From positions 819,085-866,584 of the forward strand of contig CAJNDS010000224.1 of the NCBI GenBank assembly GCA_905221605.1: DNA of 47,500 nt, given 5' to 3'. This document shows, piece by piece, positions 1 to 11,700 of the stretch. The notes beneath the pieces are model-generated. The model was given only the letters and a program-made list of their open reading frames with translations. It had not been told where the DNA came from and did not search any database. The translations under genes and the position numbers were made by a program. Positions within the stretch are counted from its first letter, which is position 1, and the number at the start of each line of letters is the position of its first letter. Origin of the DNA: Symbiodinium natans (Eukaryota; Sar; Dinophyceae; Suessiales; Symbiodiniaceae).

Positions 1-476
1 GCACATGTGGCTTGGATCTGGCAGGCAGTGCGGGAAGTGGAGCCATCACACCCTGACTGGGCAGAGGGGACACATTGGCCCAATCTGTCCAGCCAGAGCG
101 CAGGCCACAACGAGTACGGGTGTGCGGCATGGAAGACGGAAGGAGGAGGGGAGGCGGCGGTAAATGTTCTCTTCGCGAGTAACGGACTAGCTCAAGCAGC
201 AGTACCGGCCTGCGAGCCAAGACTGCGGGCGGGCAGACTCGCAGGCGTACATGCTACGCCGTTGCGTGCAGGCAGCAAACACCACTGTACAAGTACATAC
301 ACGTTCAATGCAAGCACTAGTCCGTTACGAATGTACGCGAACAGCAACGCAGATCCGCAAAGTCCGAAGAGACCGGCAGGTCGGCGGGCAACGCAAGAAT
401 CAATTCTGGACGGATTCTCCAATGGTTTCAGGCTTCGGCTTGACCCGACAGGGGTACAGCAGCAGGCCAGCATTCT
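1..476. other. Downstream flank of the retroelement, no supported gene
   Basis: The minus strand stays open for about 90 codons after the RNase H stop, but the translation shows no recognisable domain such as a tyrosine recombinase or integrase. It may be the 3' part of the element or plain flanking DNA. Confidence 0.4.
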
Positions 477-2609
477 TCAAGCGGGAGCCAAATAGTCGGA
501 AAGGTCCTTTTCCAGTGGGTATGTGCAGGTGCAGAATGAGGATGGAAAGGCTGCCCAGGGCACATCGCAACGCTCGGAGGGCTGGAAACCAAGCAAAGAA
601 GGATCATAACCTCGGCTGAGGCCGTCCGCAAGATCGTTGCGGAAACCAGGCACATGGTCAATATGGACTGAAATAAACTGGCGCAAGAAGAAGGCACGCA
701 GCAAGGAACTGAGGCCGCGCGCAAGCGAGAGGCCTTTCCAGGCAGCCGAGTCAGCGGCAGAGTTGTCGCAGCGGAAGGTCACGTGGAGAGGAGGGCGACC
801 GGGCGGAAGCAGACAAGACAGCAGGTGCAGGAGACCACACTGGGCGAGCAACTGCCAGGCAGCTATGTAGTGCTGAGGAGGCTCGTCTGCAAGGAACCAC
901 GGAAAGAGTGCGTTCAGTTGCGACTGCGTGAATGTGTACTGAAAGAACAAGCACGCTCCAGATGGCAAACGCACAAAGCCACCAAGACCTGCGGAGGAAG
1001 ATGATGCGCAGGCATCCGCGAAGGCTTCGCATTGAACATGTGGGGCCATGAGCAGAGCGCGAAAGTCAGTACCGGACTTGCAGATGTCCAACCAGAGAGA
1101 CATGACGACACGGGATGCATCGGAAACGACGCGACGCGTGTGTGACAAATCAGAAATTTGAACCCACAAACGTCGACTGGACGGAGGGAAGGCAGGCAAA
1201 TCTGACTTCTTGGAAACACTGTTTTGTGCAACACGGAAGAGGCGGGAACCGACCGGGGTCGCCGCGAGACCGCAGGGCGAGCGCACAACCAAATCTTCCG
1301 AAAGACATTCCGTCAAGCGTTTCCAGGCAGCAGGTGAGAGGGCGACGCTCACGAGTGGGGGGCAGTACTGGTCCTGATACAGAGGAGCCAGTGACGGCCG
1401 GAAGACACGGAACAAGTTGGAGAGCCAAAGCAACTTGCCAGTCAACTTCTCGAGGGTAGACGCCGGCAATTTGTTGCACTGGCGGGATTCGAAAAGGAGA
1501 GTGAGCAGGCGTTGAAGCTTCCCGGGCTCGAGGCGAACCGTGTAAGTGCGGAAATCGAACTGCCAACCGATCCAAACCACGGACGCGGAGAGTTTAGCTT
1601 TGTGCCAGCTCATGAGAACGACCAGAACGGAAGCCAGCAACCGGGCGGAGCTCTTTTCCAGCAGGCACAACAGATCATCAACGTAGATTAGCGCTGAGTG
1701 GCTCACCCACCAGACTCGGTGAATGAGACGTACAAGGAGTCCGGCTACGCGAGACCAGTAAAAACCAGATGCGCTGACGTCCAGGACCAGGGCACACAGT
1801 TGCTCACGAGAGTCAGAAAGCGGGAGACAGCGGCGCACATGCATAATGGTACGGTTAGAGGACGGGTTAGGAAGGCGGGTATTGGCGGTGACACCTGAGA
1901 TGGAGCTGTCGACCACGAGACTCGGTGGACGAGATTCGGAAAGGACAAGACCGAGTTTCCCAACGGCGGAGTGGCGGAAACGGGTCTTGAGTTCCGTATC
2001 CCCACCTTGGACTTCACAGATACGATCTCAGGATGATCCAGAGGATTTCCAAGCGGACTCACAATGGCAAAGTTCTGGGGCCGGGGTGGTCGGTTCCGAG
2101 AGCGGACTCAGAACGGGGCACGGCAGGATCGGGTGAGCGAAACCCAACGGAACGCCATTGTGCAAGTGGGGGAACAGGTCCACATCAGGATCTTTAAATA
2201 ACAAAGATAGAGCGTGCCAAAGGGAGATGCAGAAAGGCTGTCCTGGTGTGATTTGCAGCAGGTTTGCCCAAGTGTCGTCGGACTCGACATGCAGAAACGA
2301 GCGAAGGTCATCGAAGAAGGGCGTCAGCTGTTCTTGCGACAGCGGAGGAGCCTTGGCGCCGGATGAGATTGCGGACACAATCTTGTGGACAAGTCCGGAG
2401 TTGACAAGACGCTGCAGCCAGGCACGACGGAGCGGCCGGAAGAGGTTGTCGCCCTGGGGCGTGACGTGGTATGCGGTGCTCGAGCAGCCGGCTCCATCTT
2501 CAACAAGCAGGTGCTGAACGGGCCATGGCAACCTCGGCGGAAGAAGAGTGAGCCACTTATGTATAAACGGTGTTCTGCACGGATAAAAAAGGCACGCGCA
2601 GGGCAGCAA
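477..2609 (-). pseudogene. Reverse transcriptase-RNase H part of the retroelement, with one in-frame stop
   Basis: Reverse transcriptase copies element RNA into DNA. The reading frame is the same from 2609 to 477 and is interrupted only by TGA at 2028-2030. Visible blocks in order: LLVEDGAGCSSTAYHVTPQG; a GVPLGF block; after the stop, AVGKLGLVLSESRPPSLVVD; then DSSISGVTANTRLPN; the catalytic YVDD box inside ALIYVDDLLCLLE; and WIGWQFDFRTYTVRLEPGKL. The C-terminal RNase H shows an AFADA start, CDNSAADSAAWKG and HVPGFRNDLADGLSRG, which together carry its acidic residues. An ATG-independent start is plausible because the true upstream part lies in a shifted frame. A frame that seems to bridge the stop near 1990-2070 is a shadow. 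Either the element is dead or the TGA is a sequence error. Confidence 0.88.
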
Positions 2610-3341
2610 TGGCTTCAGCCAGGGACTGGGGATACGTCGCTGTCAAGCGCGTGGACCAAGAGCCGTCCGGCTGACGGGAGTTTCGGAAGAACTTGTGGAA
2701 TCCAGGCAAGTGCGGACAGGTGGACGCCAGGGCTGCAACACAAGGGCGGTTCGACCAGAAAAGCCAGCGCTTGTCGGCATCCAGGCTGTGGCGGCAAGCT
2801 GCAACGGAGGCACCAAACGGTGCGAAGGCGCGGATCCAAGCCATGACTTCCGGAAAGGCTCGACACGGGATTTTGGAGGAAAATGAGGCCTCCGCGACTG
2901 GCAACCAGAGATAGCATGTGGCGGGTGCGCTTGTGCAAACAGCTGGAGTCACGCAGTTCCGTTCGTTGGCGCTTGCTGAGGTTGGGCAGGCCAGTCGGGA
3001 AAGCAACAGTACGGATGGGGTCAGGGCCAGGGGCCCGCAACCGGGCACGAGAATATGAAGAGAGAGTCGGCAGAGGCCCGTGTACACGACATCATCGGAC
3101 AGGCCCAATGCGGAGCCACACAACAGGTCCACCGCAGAGCAGATACGGCACAGTGCACGGGGGCGGACGCCCCAGAGAACAGGTCCAGGAAGAGGCGCGC
3201 AGCGGGAATGGGCGCCCCAGGGGCGTTGCATGGGGCCGAGGCGGCAGCACTTGCAGCTTTCGGAGCTGGGGGGTCCGCTGGTGCAGTCGACGTGATGGTG
3301 TGCGCATGCGGGCATGCGCACACGCGCACACACACACACAC
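2590..3341 (-). pseudogene. N-terminal DLFSG (methyltransferase-like) domain of the retroelement, frameshifted
   Basis: The domain begins with LFLDLFSGASAPVHC, which resembles the DLFSG nucleotide-binding loop of SAM-dependent methyltransferases. It continues with LPNLSKRQRTELRDSS, then an FPEVMAWIRAFAPFGAS block, WLFWSNRPCVAALA, CPHLPGFHKFF and TATYPQSLAEAIAA. These blocks lie in three different frames, so at least two indels have occurred inside the domain and a third joins it to the reverse transcriptase. Similar DLFSG blocks ahead of a reverse transcriptase are, to my knowledge, common in dinoflagellate genomes. Whether this domain has methyltransferase activity is not known, and the call is by motif resemblance only. 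Confidence 0.7.
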
Positions 3342-3350
3342 ACACGCACA
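3318..3350. repeat. (CA)n microsatellite with alternating purine-pyrimidine flank
   Basis: Alternating CA/CG dinucleotides form a short simple repeat immediately 5' of the DLFSG block. It is translated as Cys-Val repeats in an upstream frame, which is not protein evidence. Confidence 0.85.
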
Positions 3351-3402
3351 TTGCGCAGATAGAACACAATCTCACAACGCAGGATACACACGACCACTCC
3401 AC

Positions 3403-5714
3403 CCTCTGCTCTTTGACACTTTGAGAGTCTGAGTACCATGCCTTGCTGGCCTCCCCCTTGGCAAAAAGAACTCACTGCGCAAAGAGGTCTCGTGTTGCTC
3501 TCTGTATTGTGTCCCACCTTGGAGTGCGATGGCCGTCTCCGCCACTCCTCCGAGTGATGCTGCGTCTGCGCCTGCAGGACGGCGTCAGAACGTTGGAGAG
3601 AGCACATCCAACCTCTGGAAGGGGGGGGGGGGGGCCGGGGGGGCCTTTCGCCCTGCTTCAGTGCCCCAAGAGTGTGCAAAGTGCCTGCACCTTCCTTGGA
3701 GTTCTTGCAGATAGGCCGCTCCTCTTGAGCTGGCCCGAGCCTGAAGCGGTACAGGTTCCATGAGATGGAGAAGTCCTGACAGGTCTAGGGCCCTGGCGAC
3801 CCACGATTCCCAGCGAACCTGTCCGAGGACAGAGGCTTCATCAGGCCCGACATCCGAGCACGTCTACAGAGTCTAAATGCATCTTCCCCCCTTCTTGTGG
3901 TCTTAACGGAAAGCGTGAATTAGGCTCCTGCTACTGGCTGCTACCGTTTCTTTGGTTCCCACATTGCTCAAGGCCTGAGCCCAGTTTGGCCTCCAAAAAC
4001 GGAGATCCAGATGGCCATGCGAAGCAACTGCTCTCATCTCTAAAGCTATTGCGGGGCGCTTTGTTCGTTCGCGGTCACTGGCATTCGTGGGTTTGCACAG
4101 TGTTACGTGTGTAGTGCCTGCAGGCTCCCAAAGTGTTCCTTCAAGTCGGCCTGGGTCAGTTGCAACTTCGTGTCTGTAGGGAGGGCTCACTTAGCAGAAG
4201 CTCTCTCTCTCACATGCAGAGCCTCCCCCGAGAGGGAGCTGCGCCGAGGGGCACGCAATGGTCTCTATCTCTTCCTCCCTCCTTCCCTCCCTCCCTCCCT
4301 CTCTCTCTCTCTCCTCTCTCTCCCTCTCGCTCTCTCTCTCTCTCTCTCTTTTTTTTTTTTTTTCTCTCTCTCTCTCTCTCAGGAGCCCAGGAATCTGCCT
4401 TCGGCTTCATTCCCTGGAGGCGGACTCGGCAGTGAGCGCGCGGTCCTCATCTGGCAAGAAGATTCATAAGACCAAATCTGGAAAAAATGGCTTTTGAAAT
4501 GACAGAGCTTTCATGGACTCGAGTAAAGTTCACGCTTTGTGATGTGAGGCTGTGGAAGCCGGAACTCTGCATGCCCCTGCCCCTATTCACCGAACATGCG
4601 CAAGGCCCCCCAGCCTGCTACTCATGTGCGCGCGGGGAATGTTCGCCTGAGGGTGTTAAGGGTCAGCAGCACAGTTGCACAGATCAACACAGCTCTACCA
4701 ACTTGTGCGAAAGTATCAGAGTCCTCGCAAAATCCCTCCGGCCTCCGCGGCGACCCCTCTAGCGCCATGGCGCTCCGGGGTTTCTGTGGGTACTCTGCGA
4801 GGTTTTAAGAGATGCTGTCACTGTGCTCTGTCGCTGTGGCTGTTGCGCTCGTGCGGCGACAGTGACACAAGTGTGACGCATCAGTGGCATGACATGCCGA
4901 CGTGTCCTCAGACTGTCAATTTGTCTAGCGCACATGATGTTGTTTGCGGGGCACCGATGTGGAATCGAAGCCGACGCACTGCGAGTGACTGCTGCCGTGC
5001 TGCAGGCTCAACAAGCAGGCATAAACCTCCACAACTGGCACAGTGCCCTTCAATGGCCCGGCTCTCGGCACGACTCCGCTGTTTAATGCAAACTTGGCCC
5101 AGGCTAATCAAGCTCGCAAAAGGCGCCGGGAACACGATGAGCTGCAAAGCACTTGCATGGTTTTGGGGGTTTTCATATAACTGGAGGTGGTTCGAGCTCG
5201 CCATCTGAGTCGAGCTTGGCCTCTTTGCAGCTCAAAAGTGCGAGAGCGCAGCGTATGTGAAGAGATTGCCGAGAGAGGAGCTCGTGTTCCTAGGTCCTAA
5301 GTAGGAGTGATCTTTGAGAGCTAGACTCCATATATGACCGCTTGACCCCAACCTGGGTCAAAGGGTCAAAGGGTCAAAGGGAGAGGACTCCTCTTCAAGG
5401 AGCCTTTGGAGACTATTCGACGGAGGGGGCTCTCACTCAGCTCCGGGTCTTGCACCTCTCGAAGCACAGATCAGAAGCCAAAAAAAATCCCTCCGCGGGA
5501 TCCTCTTTGCTCCGACCCCCACAGGAAGATCTCGTAAGGCATCTGCGACAGTGGCGCCGCTGCCCAGAGTGGCGTGAAAGCCTGAACTGTTCCCGGGCAG
5601 AGCGCTCGGAACCAAAAAACGCTTAAGTCTTAAGAAGAACCAATCGGAAGTAAGACTAAGACCCATTCGTGGAATCCTGGAAGGCCTTCAAGAGGGTCTT
5701 CGAGCAGCCCCTGC
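3403..5714. other. Gene-poor stretch between the retroelement and the nucleolin-like gene
   Basis: Open frames here are short, overlap on both strands and carry no motif I recognise. The stretch holds a G-run at about 3621-3634, a CT/T-rich microsatellite at about 4261-4380, and a triple GGGTCAAA-type repeat near 5355-5380. The last few hundred bases would be the 3' flank of the nucleolin-like gene. I see no clear polyadenylation signal. Confidence 0.5.
4261..4380. repeat. (CT)n / CCCT / poly-T pyrimidine tract
   Basis: An almost pure pyrimidine tract of CT, CCCT and a T-run on the plus strand. All six frames across it give low-complexity Ser/Leu/Phe or Arg/Glu/Lys translations, which should not be annotated as proteins. 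Confidence 0.95.
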
Positions 5715-8700
5715 TTACTCGTCGTCATCGTCGTCCTCCTCCTCCACAACTTTCTTGGCCACCTGCCAAAGCCGTGGAGATGAGGCTGTCTGAGGCCTGC
5801 AGAATGCAAGAGAGCAAGAGAGCGCGCCTTGGCCTTCTTCGCAGGCCTCTCCTCCTCCTCGTCCGAATCGTCGAAGGTCTGCTTGGTGCCTAATTGACAA
5901 CGGCAAGATCGACTAGATTCCACAAAAGGACCATGCTAGCTGCTAGCAGAGCAGTGGCCTGTGGACTCGACCTGGCTTCCAGAGCGGACTACCAGGCTAC
6001 CAGAGCGCAGAAGCGGAAACCGCGAAAAAATGTGAGAACGCAATCAGGGCCAGGCCATGGTTCCGTCCTTCCAAGATGCAACTCGACCTGTGCTTGCAGT
6101 GCGTTGCCGCATGCGTCCTTGGCCGCCTTGGTTGCAGAGCTCATCTTGCCCTTCTTACCTGGGCAGGCAACATGTCGCGACAGACCACGCCCTACTGACT
6201 CCTTCAGAAGCCTTCAGATACGGAGCAAGCCGGGTCCGAGCCTTTCCCTTTACCTTTGTCTTTGCCCTTGCCATCCTTGCCCTTGCCCTTGTCTTTGCCC
6301 TTTCCCTTGTCTTTGCCTTTGCCCTTACCTGCATCGGAAGCGCTTTCAAGTCACGAATCAAAACCGTGGGCCCAGGCTTGGGCACACTCATCTGTGGCAT
6401 CGTGGCATCACATGTGGCATGATTTGTGTGCAAATAGACAGGGCTTCTCCACCGGAGTGCAGCGGGCAGCCCTGCACAAGGGCTATGCCACACCCTCTCA
6501 GTGACACACGTTGACACTCCTCCTGCTTGGAACACTTCACTGGTACGTGTCCATGCAGAAGCTGCAGTGAAATAGGGTAAGCTAGCGACTTAGTGACTTA
6601 GGAACACCGTGGTGCTCGGGGAGATCATCTTCATTTCAAGGAGAGTTCGATGATCTCGATGTCTTCGGAAAGCGCCGGTCGGAATTTGCCGGAGCTTGGA
6701 GAGCTCTCGGTGTCTTAAAGGCCACCTCGGCGCGCAGCCGGTGCTGCCCACCACGAGCCCTGTGCCCCCCCCCCCAATGTCTTCGAACGCCCCCCCCGAG
6801 CAGCAGGCAAAGGAGGTGCCGAGCATGCTGTCTTCCAAGAAACATGGGTCTGTACCAGCCCCACCCCTCCTCAGCTCCCTCCCCACCTCCGAAAAGAAAC
6901 AAGTGATTTTGTTTTTGTTTGCCCACAGCCTGCAGGCTCATGGGCTTATTTTGCTTGAAGGGTTTGGCCCTAAACTCCCTGAAGCTGAGACTTTTTCATG
7001 GGCCCTCTACACATTTCGCACCTCTCAGATTTGAGGTGGTAGTCTCCGTCGCCCTTCGAGCGCTCGCCTGGCCTTCGCCTGCCTTGTTGACGTAGATCGT
7101 CCTTCCGTTGTAGTCCGTCTCATGGAACTCCAGGGCCTTCTTGACAGCCTCACAGTACGCATAGACTTTCAGAGAAGACTCAGCCACACCCAACCGAACC
7201 AAACTACGAGTGGATTAGGGGTGGATTAGGGTGGGGCGGTGCTGGAACTACTCGAGGTGCCTCTTCATCCTTGTACTCGATGAAGGCGATGCCCCTGAGT
7301 TGTCCGTCCTGACAACATTTTGCATAGGAGACCGCCATTAGCGCCCTTGCAGACCTGGCCTCATTCTTGAGACATCTGCACGAGACCACTTCACCACACT
7401 CGGCAAAGTCCTGGAAGAAATCTGAGAAAAGCTTCCTGTAGTGCTAACGCCTGACTCAATAGATCGGAAAAGCATGCCTCCGTTCCTCCCCTCCGGAGCA
7501 ACAGCGGATTGCTTGCCGGTTTGATGGTGCGTTGCTGCATTGTGCATTTCGCATCTTTCAAGCCCTTGTCAACAAACCCACTGCTGTCCCGGAATGTTGC
7601 AGAGCGATTCTCTGTGTCGAGCGTGCGGCACGTACGGCATTTGCGCGATGCTCAGAGTGCCGCCTGCGTGGGAGCTCTGCACACTGGCCTGAACGAAGCG
7701 GACGTCGCTGAAAGAGGACTTTAACGAGGCCGCAATGGTCTACATGCCTCATGGTTCCATGCTGACGAGGTTGACGCAAGACCATGACTCGGCTCACCCT
7801 GCCGCAGCTTCGCCCACATTTCCGTCACTGGGCGGCTGTGGCAAAGTGTTGACAAGCCGACCAGGACCCGAAAGCTTTTGAAAGAAATGAGTATGAGAAG
7901 AGCCTTGGGACGGCCAGTGGCGTGCTAGAATCATGGGCTTGTAGCATGCCATGCTAGACACGGAGACGCGATGGATGCACCGATCATCGCGTGGCATAAT
8001 GTTAAGCATTGATGGTTTGGTGCAGTGCTGGTGGGTGTAAGGGATGCCGGTTCAAGCCTTATGAACTGCACATGTGGCACTGAGCCACATCCACAATCCT
8101 TCTCGACGGTCTCGGGGTCCAGGGAATATGCTAAACCTCGTGCACTGTCAAGAAGCGCTTTTGTCTGTGCAGCTTCTTGGCTTTTGAATTCTCTCAGTGG
8201 TTCGCTGAGGACAGAGCCCTTGACGCAAACCGTGAGCTCGTCATTTTGGCCACCTCCTTTTCCCTTGCCCTTGTCCTTAGCCCAACCGACATAAACAGCA
8301 CGAGAGTTGCCAAAACCTTTCTGGGTCCCGTGCCTTTCCTTTGCCCTTGCCTTTGTCCTTGCCCTTGTCCTTACCTGAGATTTTATGGCAAAGCACGGCT
8401 AGATGACTCTGACAACTTGCACCAGCCGAGAACAGGTGAGGACAGCAACAGGTATGTATTTTCAGCAATTTGAAGTGAACAAACTTCAGAGAGAAGAGAG
8501 AGAGAGAGAGAGAGAGAACATGAGAGCACGCTGCAGTTGAACGCTTCTTTCTTCTCTGCTCAGCGGCCTTTGCCCTTGCCGCCCTCCGAGGCCAGGTTCA
8601 CCTCCACCGCTTTCGGGCGAGAAACGTTGCAACACATATTTGACTCACACTCGTGAAGACAGCCGCCATCAAAGGCGCGAAACCCAAACCTCGAAGTGAA

Positions 8701-11700
8701 GCGGATGCACCTTCAAGGTGCGGCCCCCGTAGTCGTCGCCGTTGTACTTGAGCGCTGCTTCCACACCTGGCTCAGCTCGGAACGCTCGGAATGCAGAAGC
8801 GCCGGAAGCACAACAAAAGCAAGGCAAAGCCAATGCCCTAATCTCTCTTTTCAGAAAAGGCTAGCGGGCTGAAACTGGTAGCTGGCTCTACCCTGGCGAG
8901 AGTATCGCATTGCAGCATTCTTGAGACTTGCTGACTGCTTGCAGCACGGAGTAGTCATGTTCGCATTCTTGTACGTGGCCTTCTTTCGTCTTGTAGGTGA
9001 TGAAGGCGATGCCTTTGGGCCTGCCCTCGTCATTCTTTGGCATGCTAAACCTGCGCTCGGCACAAGCGGCTAAGGTGGCTTTCGCGCACTCAATACACCC
9101 TTTGCCTCGGTGCTAGTTATCTCCCAAGGGCCTGTTATGAACAGGGGCTTCTCCCTCCAGATCCAACCTAACAGACCAACCATACTACCACCCTCGAAAG
9201 CCAAGAACAAGGGCAAGTCTGTGAAGATCACACCCTCGCCTCTGTTACTATTAGACTGTGTTCATCTGGGTCTGTGATCTGTCTCCAAGACACTACGAAC
9301 CCGCCCCTTGTTTGTCTCATATTATAAGGGGGGCTCCATGACTGCTTCACGGCTCTTTTCGGCATGCCCTTGATCATCTTTTTCTGGCTAGCTGTTGGGT
9401 TGCACAGCTGGGTTGATTCCGAGGGTCCCTTCAGCTGGGTCCTAAGGTTTTTAGTGGAATGACAGTAACGGGCCGGGGCTTTCGACCCGAGCGCCGGGCT
9501 TGACGATCTCTCCGCACTCTTCGAAGTCCTTTTTGACCTGCTCTTCACCTCATGCAAGGTACATCTGATTGGCTGGATACTGAAGGCGTAGCAACTTAGT
9601 CAGCGGGCTGGTCGAGAACGGCAAGCCGCCGACGAACACTTCGTTGGACTCCTCAACTGCGGAGGTCGCTAGATTCACCCTCACTTTCCGGCCAGTCTCC
9701 GCGTCCTTGCCATCGCCTGCTCAGCACAGAACTACAACTGACCACAACACTGCCTGACCTTCGATGCCTTCGCTATCAGCATCCGCGAGCTCTCTTCAAG
9801 GCAAGCTGCATGGCTGCACTATTTGTGCTAGATTCACTAGCTGCCAAGAAAAAAGATTGGTCTGTGCAAGGCAAAGTGCGTCGCAGCTGTGCAAGGCCCC
9901 CTCGTATGCGGGCCTTCGGTCTTGGCTTTCTTCGCCTGCGCGAAAACTAAGCCCAGTTTGCCCGCGTCGCGCGCCTTTCCGATGGCAAAAACGTGCAATC
10001 TCGCACCTTCGGAGGAGGCACCTCCTCTTCCTCCTCCTCCTCGTCATCGTCGTCCTCTTCCACTGCGGCCTGCTATGTGAAGTCCACAAACACAATATGT
10101 ACATACATGTACAACTTACAACTATGCGTGTGAGTTCGGCAGCTGGCGGCCCTTGTGCCTTGGCTTTGGCCTTTGCTTTAGCTTTGGGCGCAGGCTCGTC
10201 ATCGTCATCGTCGTCGTCGTCGTCGTCATCTTCTGCTGCAGCCTTGGCCTTGGGCTTTGCTTTGGCCTTGGGCTTCGGGGCCTCGAGCTGAATCATACGC
10301 ATGTCCTATCCCGACACACCAATCTATGAAAACGCTCGACGTGAGTTTCGCATGTGCCAATTTCTTCGGAAGGCAGCTGTCGTGAACAACTACGCATGCC
10401 TACGCAACAAGTCGCTAAGCTCCCTGCTGGCTCGTCATCATCATCATCGTCGTCATCATCATCGTCATCGTCCTTTGCGGCGGCCTTTGCTTTGGCTTTA
10501 GCTTTGGCCTTTGCTTTCGGAGCCTGGGCCAGAAGGCGATCATGGAGCGGCAGGATATCCCAAGTCCATGCGTCTGGGTCCAATGCCGGCTCGTCATCGT
10601 CACTGTCCTCATCGTCGTCTACGGCGGCCTTTGCTTTGGCCTTTGCCTTGGCCTTTGCTTTAGGAGCCTAAGAAAACTGGTTGTAATCATGGAATCAGTA
10701 TCATGCATCCAAGAGCTGCCACGCCAATCAGTCCATCTGAGGCCATGAACGGGCTCATCATCGTCGCTGTCGTCATCGTCATCTGCCGCCGCTTTTGCTT
10801 TGGCCTTAACCTTTGCTTTCGCCTTTGCTTTGGGAGCCTGGGCAGAGGCGATATTTAGCGGGTCGACGGGTTGCTTACCATCTGAGGCTGCTGCTGGCTC
10901 ATCATCGTCGCTGTCGTCATCGTCGTCTGCTGCCGCCTTTGCTTTTGCCTTTGGCTTTGCTTTCGCTTTAGGGGCCTCGGCAGACAAACGATGAACTGAA
11001 CTTGCATCTGGCACTCAACAGGTTTCTATAAGTTTCTGCTCTGCATCTGAGGTCAAGTGCGGGCTCGTCGTCGTCGCTGTCGTCATCGTCGTCTGCCGCG
11101 GCTTTTGCTTTCGCTTTAACCTTTGCTTTCGCCTTTGCTTTGGGAGCCTGGGCAGAGGCGATATTTAGCGGGTCGACGGGTTGCTTACCATCTGAGGCTG
11201 CTGCTGGCTCATCATCGTCGCTGTCGTCATCGTCGTCTGCTGCCGCCTTTGCTTTTGCCTTTGGCTTTGCTTTCGCTTTAGGGGCCTCGGCAGACAAACG
11301 ATGAACTGAACTTGCATCTGGTACTCAACAGGTTTCTATAAGTTTCTGCTCTGCATCTGAGGTCAAGTGCGGGCTCGTCGTCGTCGCTGTCGTCATCGTC
11401 GTCTGCCGCGGCCTTTGCTTTCGCTTTAACCTTTGCTTTCGCCTTTGCTTTGGGAGCCTGGGCAGAGGCGATATTTAGCGGGTCGACGGGTTGCTTACCA
11501 TCTGAGGCTGCTGCTGGCTCATCATCGTCGCTATCGTCATCGTCGTCTGCTGCCGCCTTTGCTTTTGCCTTTGGCTTTGCTTTCGCTTTAGGGGCCTCGG
11601 CAGACAAACGATGAACTGAACTTGCATCTGGCACTCAACAGGTTTCTATAAGTTTCTGCTCTGCATCTGAGGTCAAGTGCGGGCTCGTCGTCGTCGCTGT

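Larger units (their letters stand above)
477..3341 (-). mobile_element. Decayed retroelement (DLFSG-domain + reverse transcriptase + RNase H), truncated at window edge
   Basis: Read on the minus strand, this stretch is one retroelement polyprotein broken by frame changes. From its 5' side there is a DLFSG block, then a region containing LPNLSKRQRTELRDSS and CPHLPGFHKFF, then the reverse transcriptase and an RNase H. The frame shifts at least near 3110-3040, near 2880 and near 2590, and there is one in-frame TGA at 2028-2030. Intact segments on both sides of each break are conserved, so this is a pseudogene rather than several small genes. No LTR or target duplication is visible, and the 3' end could continue past base 1. 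The RT plus RNase H style, without a visible integrase, resembles DIRS-like or dinoflagellate-specific elements. Assignment to a named superfamily is inference. Confidence 0.85.

Noticed and set aside
2028-2030. TGA in the reverse transcriptase as a selenocysteine or recoded codon
   Set aside because: No selenoprotein context, and the same element carries several frameshifts, so decay is simpler.
1745-2062. A minus-strand frame that bridges the retroelement stop codon
   Set aside because: The frame used on both sides of the TGA is the same and reads conserved residues (AVGKLGLV) right up to it. The bridging frame diverges into unrelated sequence.
4107-4497. Ser/Leu-rich frames on both strands
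   Set aside because: Simple translation of the CT/T tract.
7681-7760. Plus-strand LNEADVAER-type block that resembles an RRM helix
   Set aside because: It is on the opposite strand of the RRM2 intron, and the true RRM2 helix exon was found at 7360-7421.
9764-10994. Plus-strand serine/alanine/leucine-rich frames
   Set aside because: Antisense shadows of the acidic and KA-rich exons of the nucleolin-like gene.
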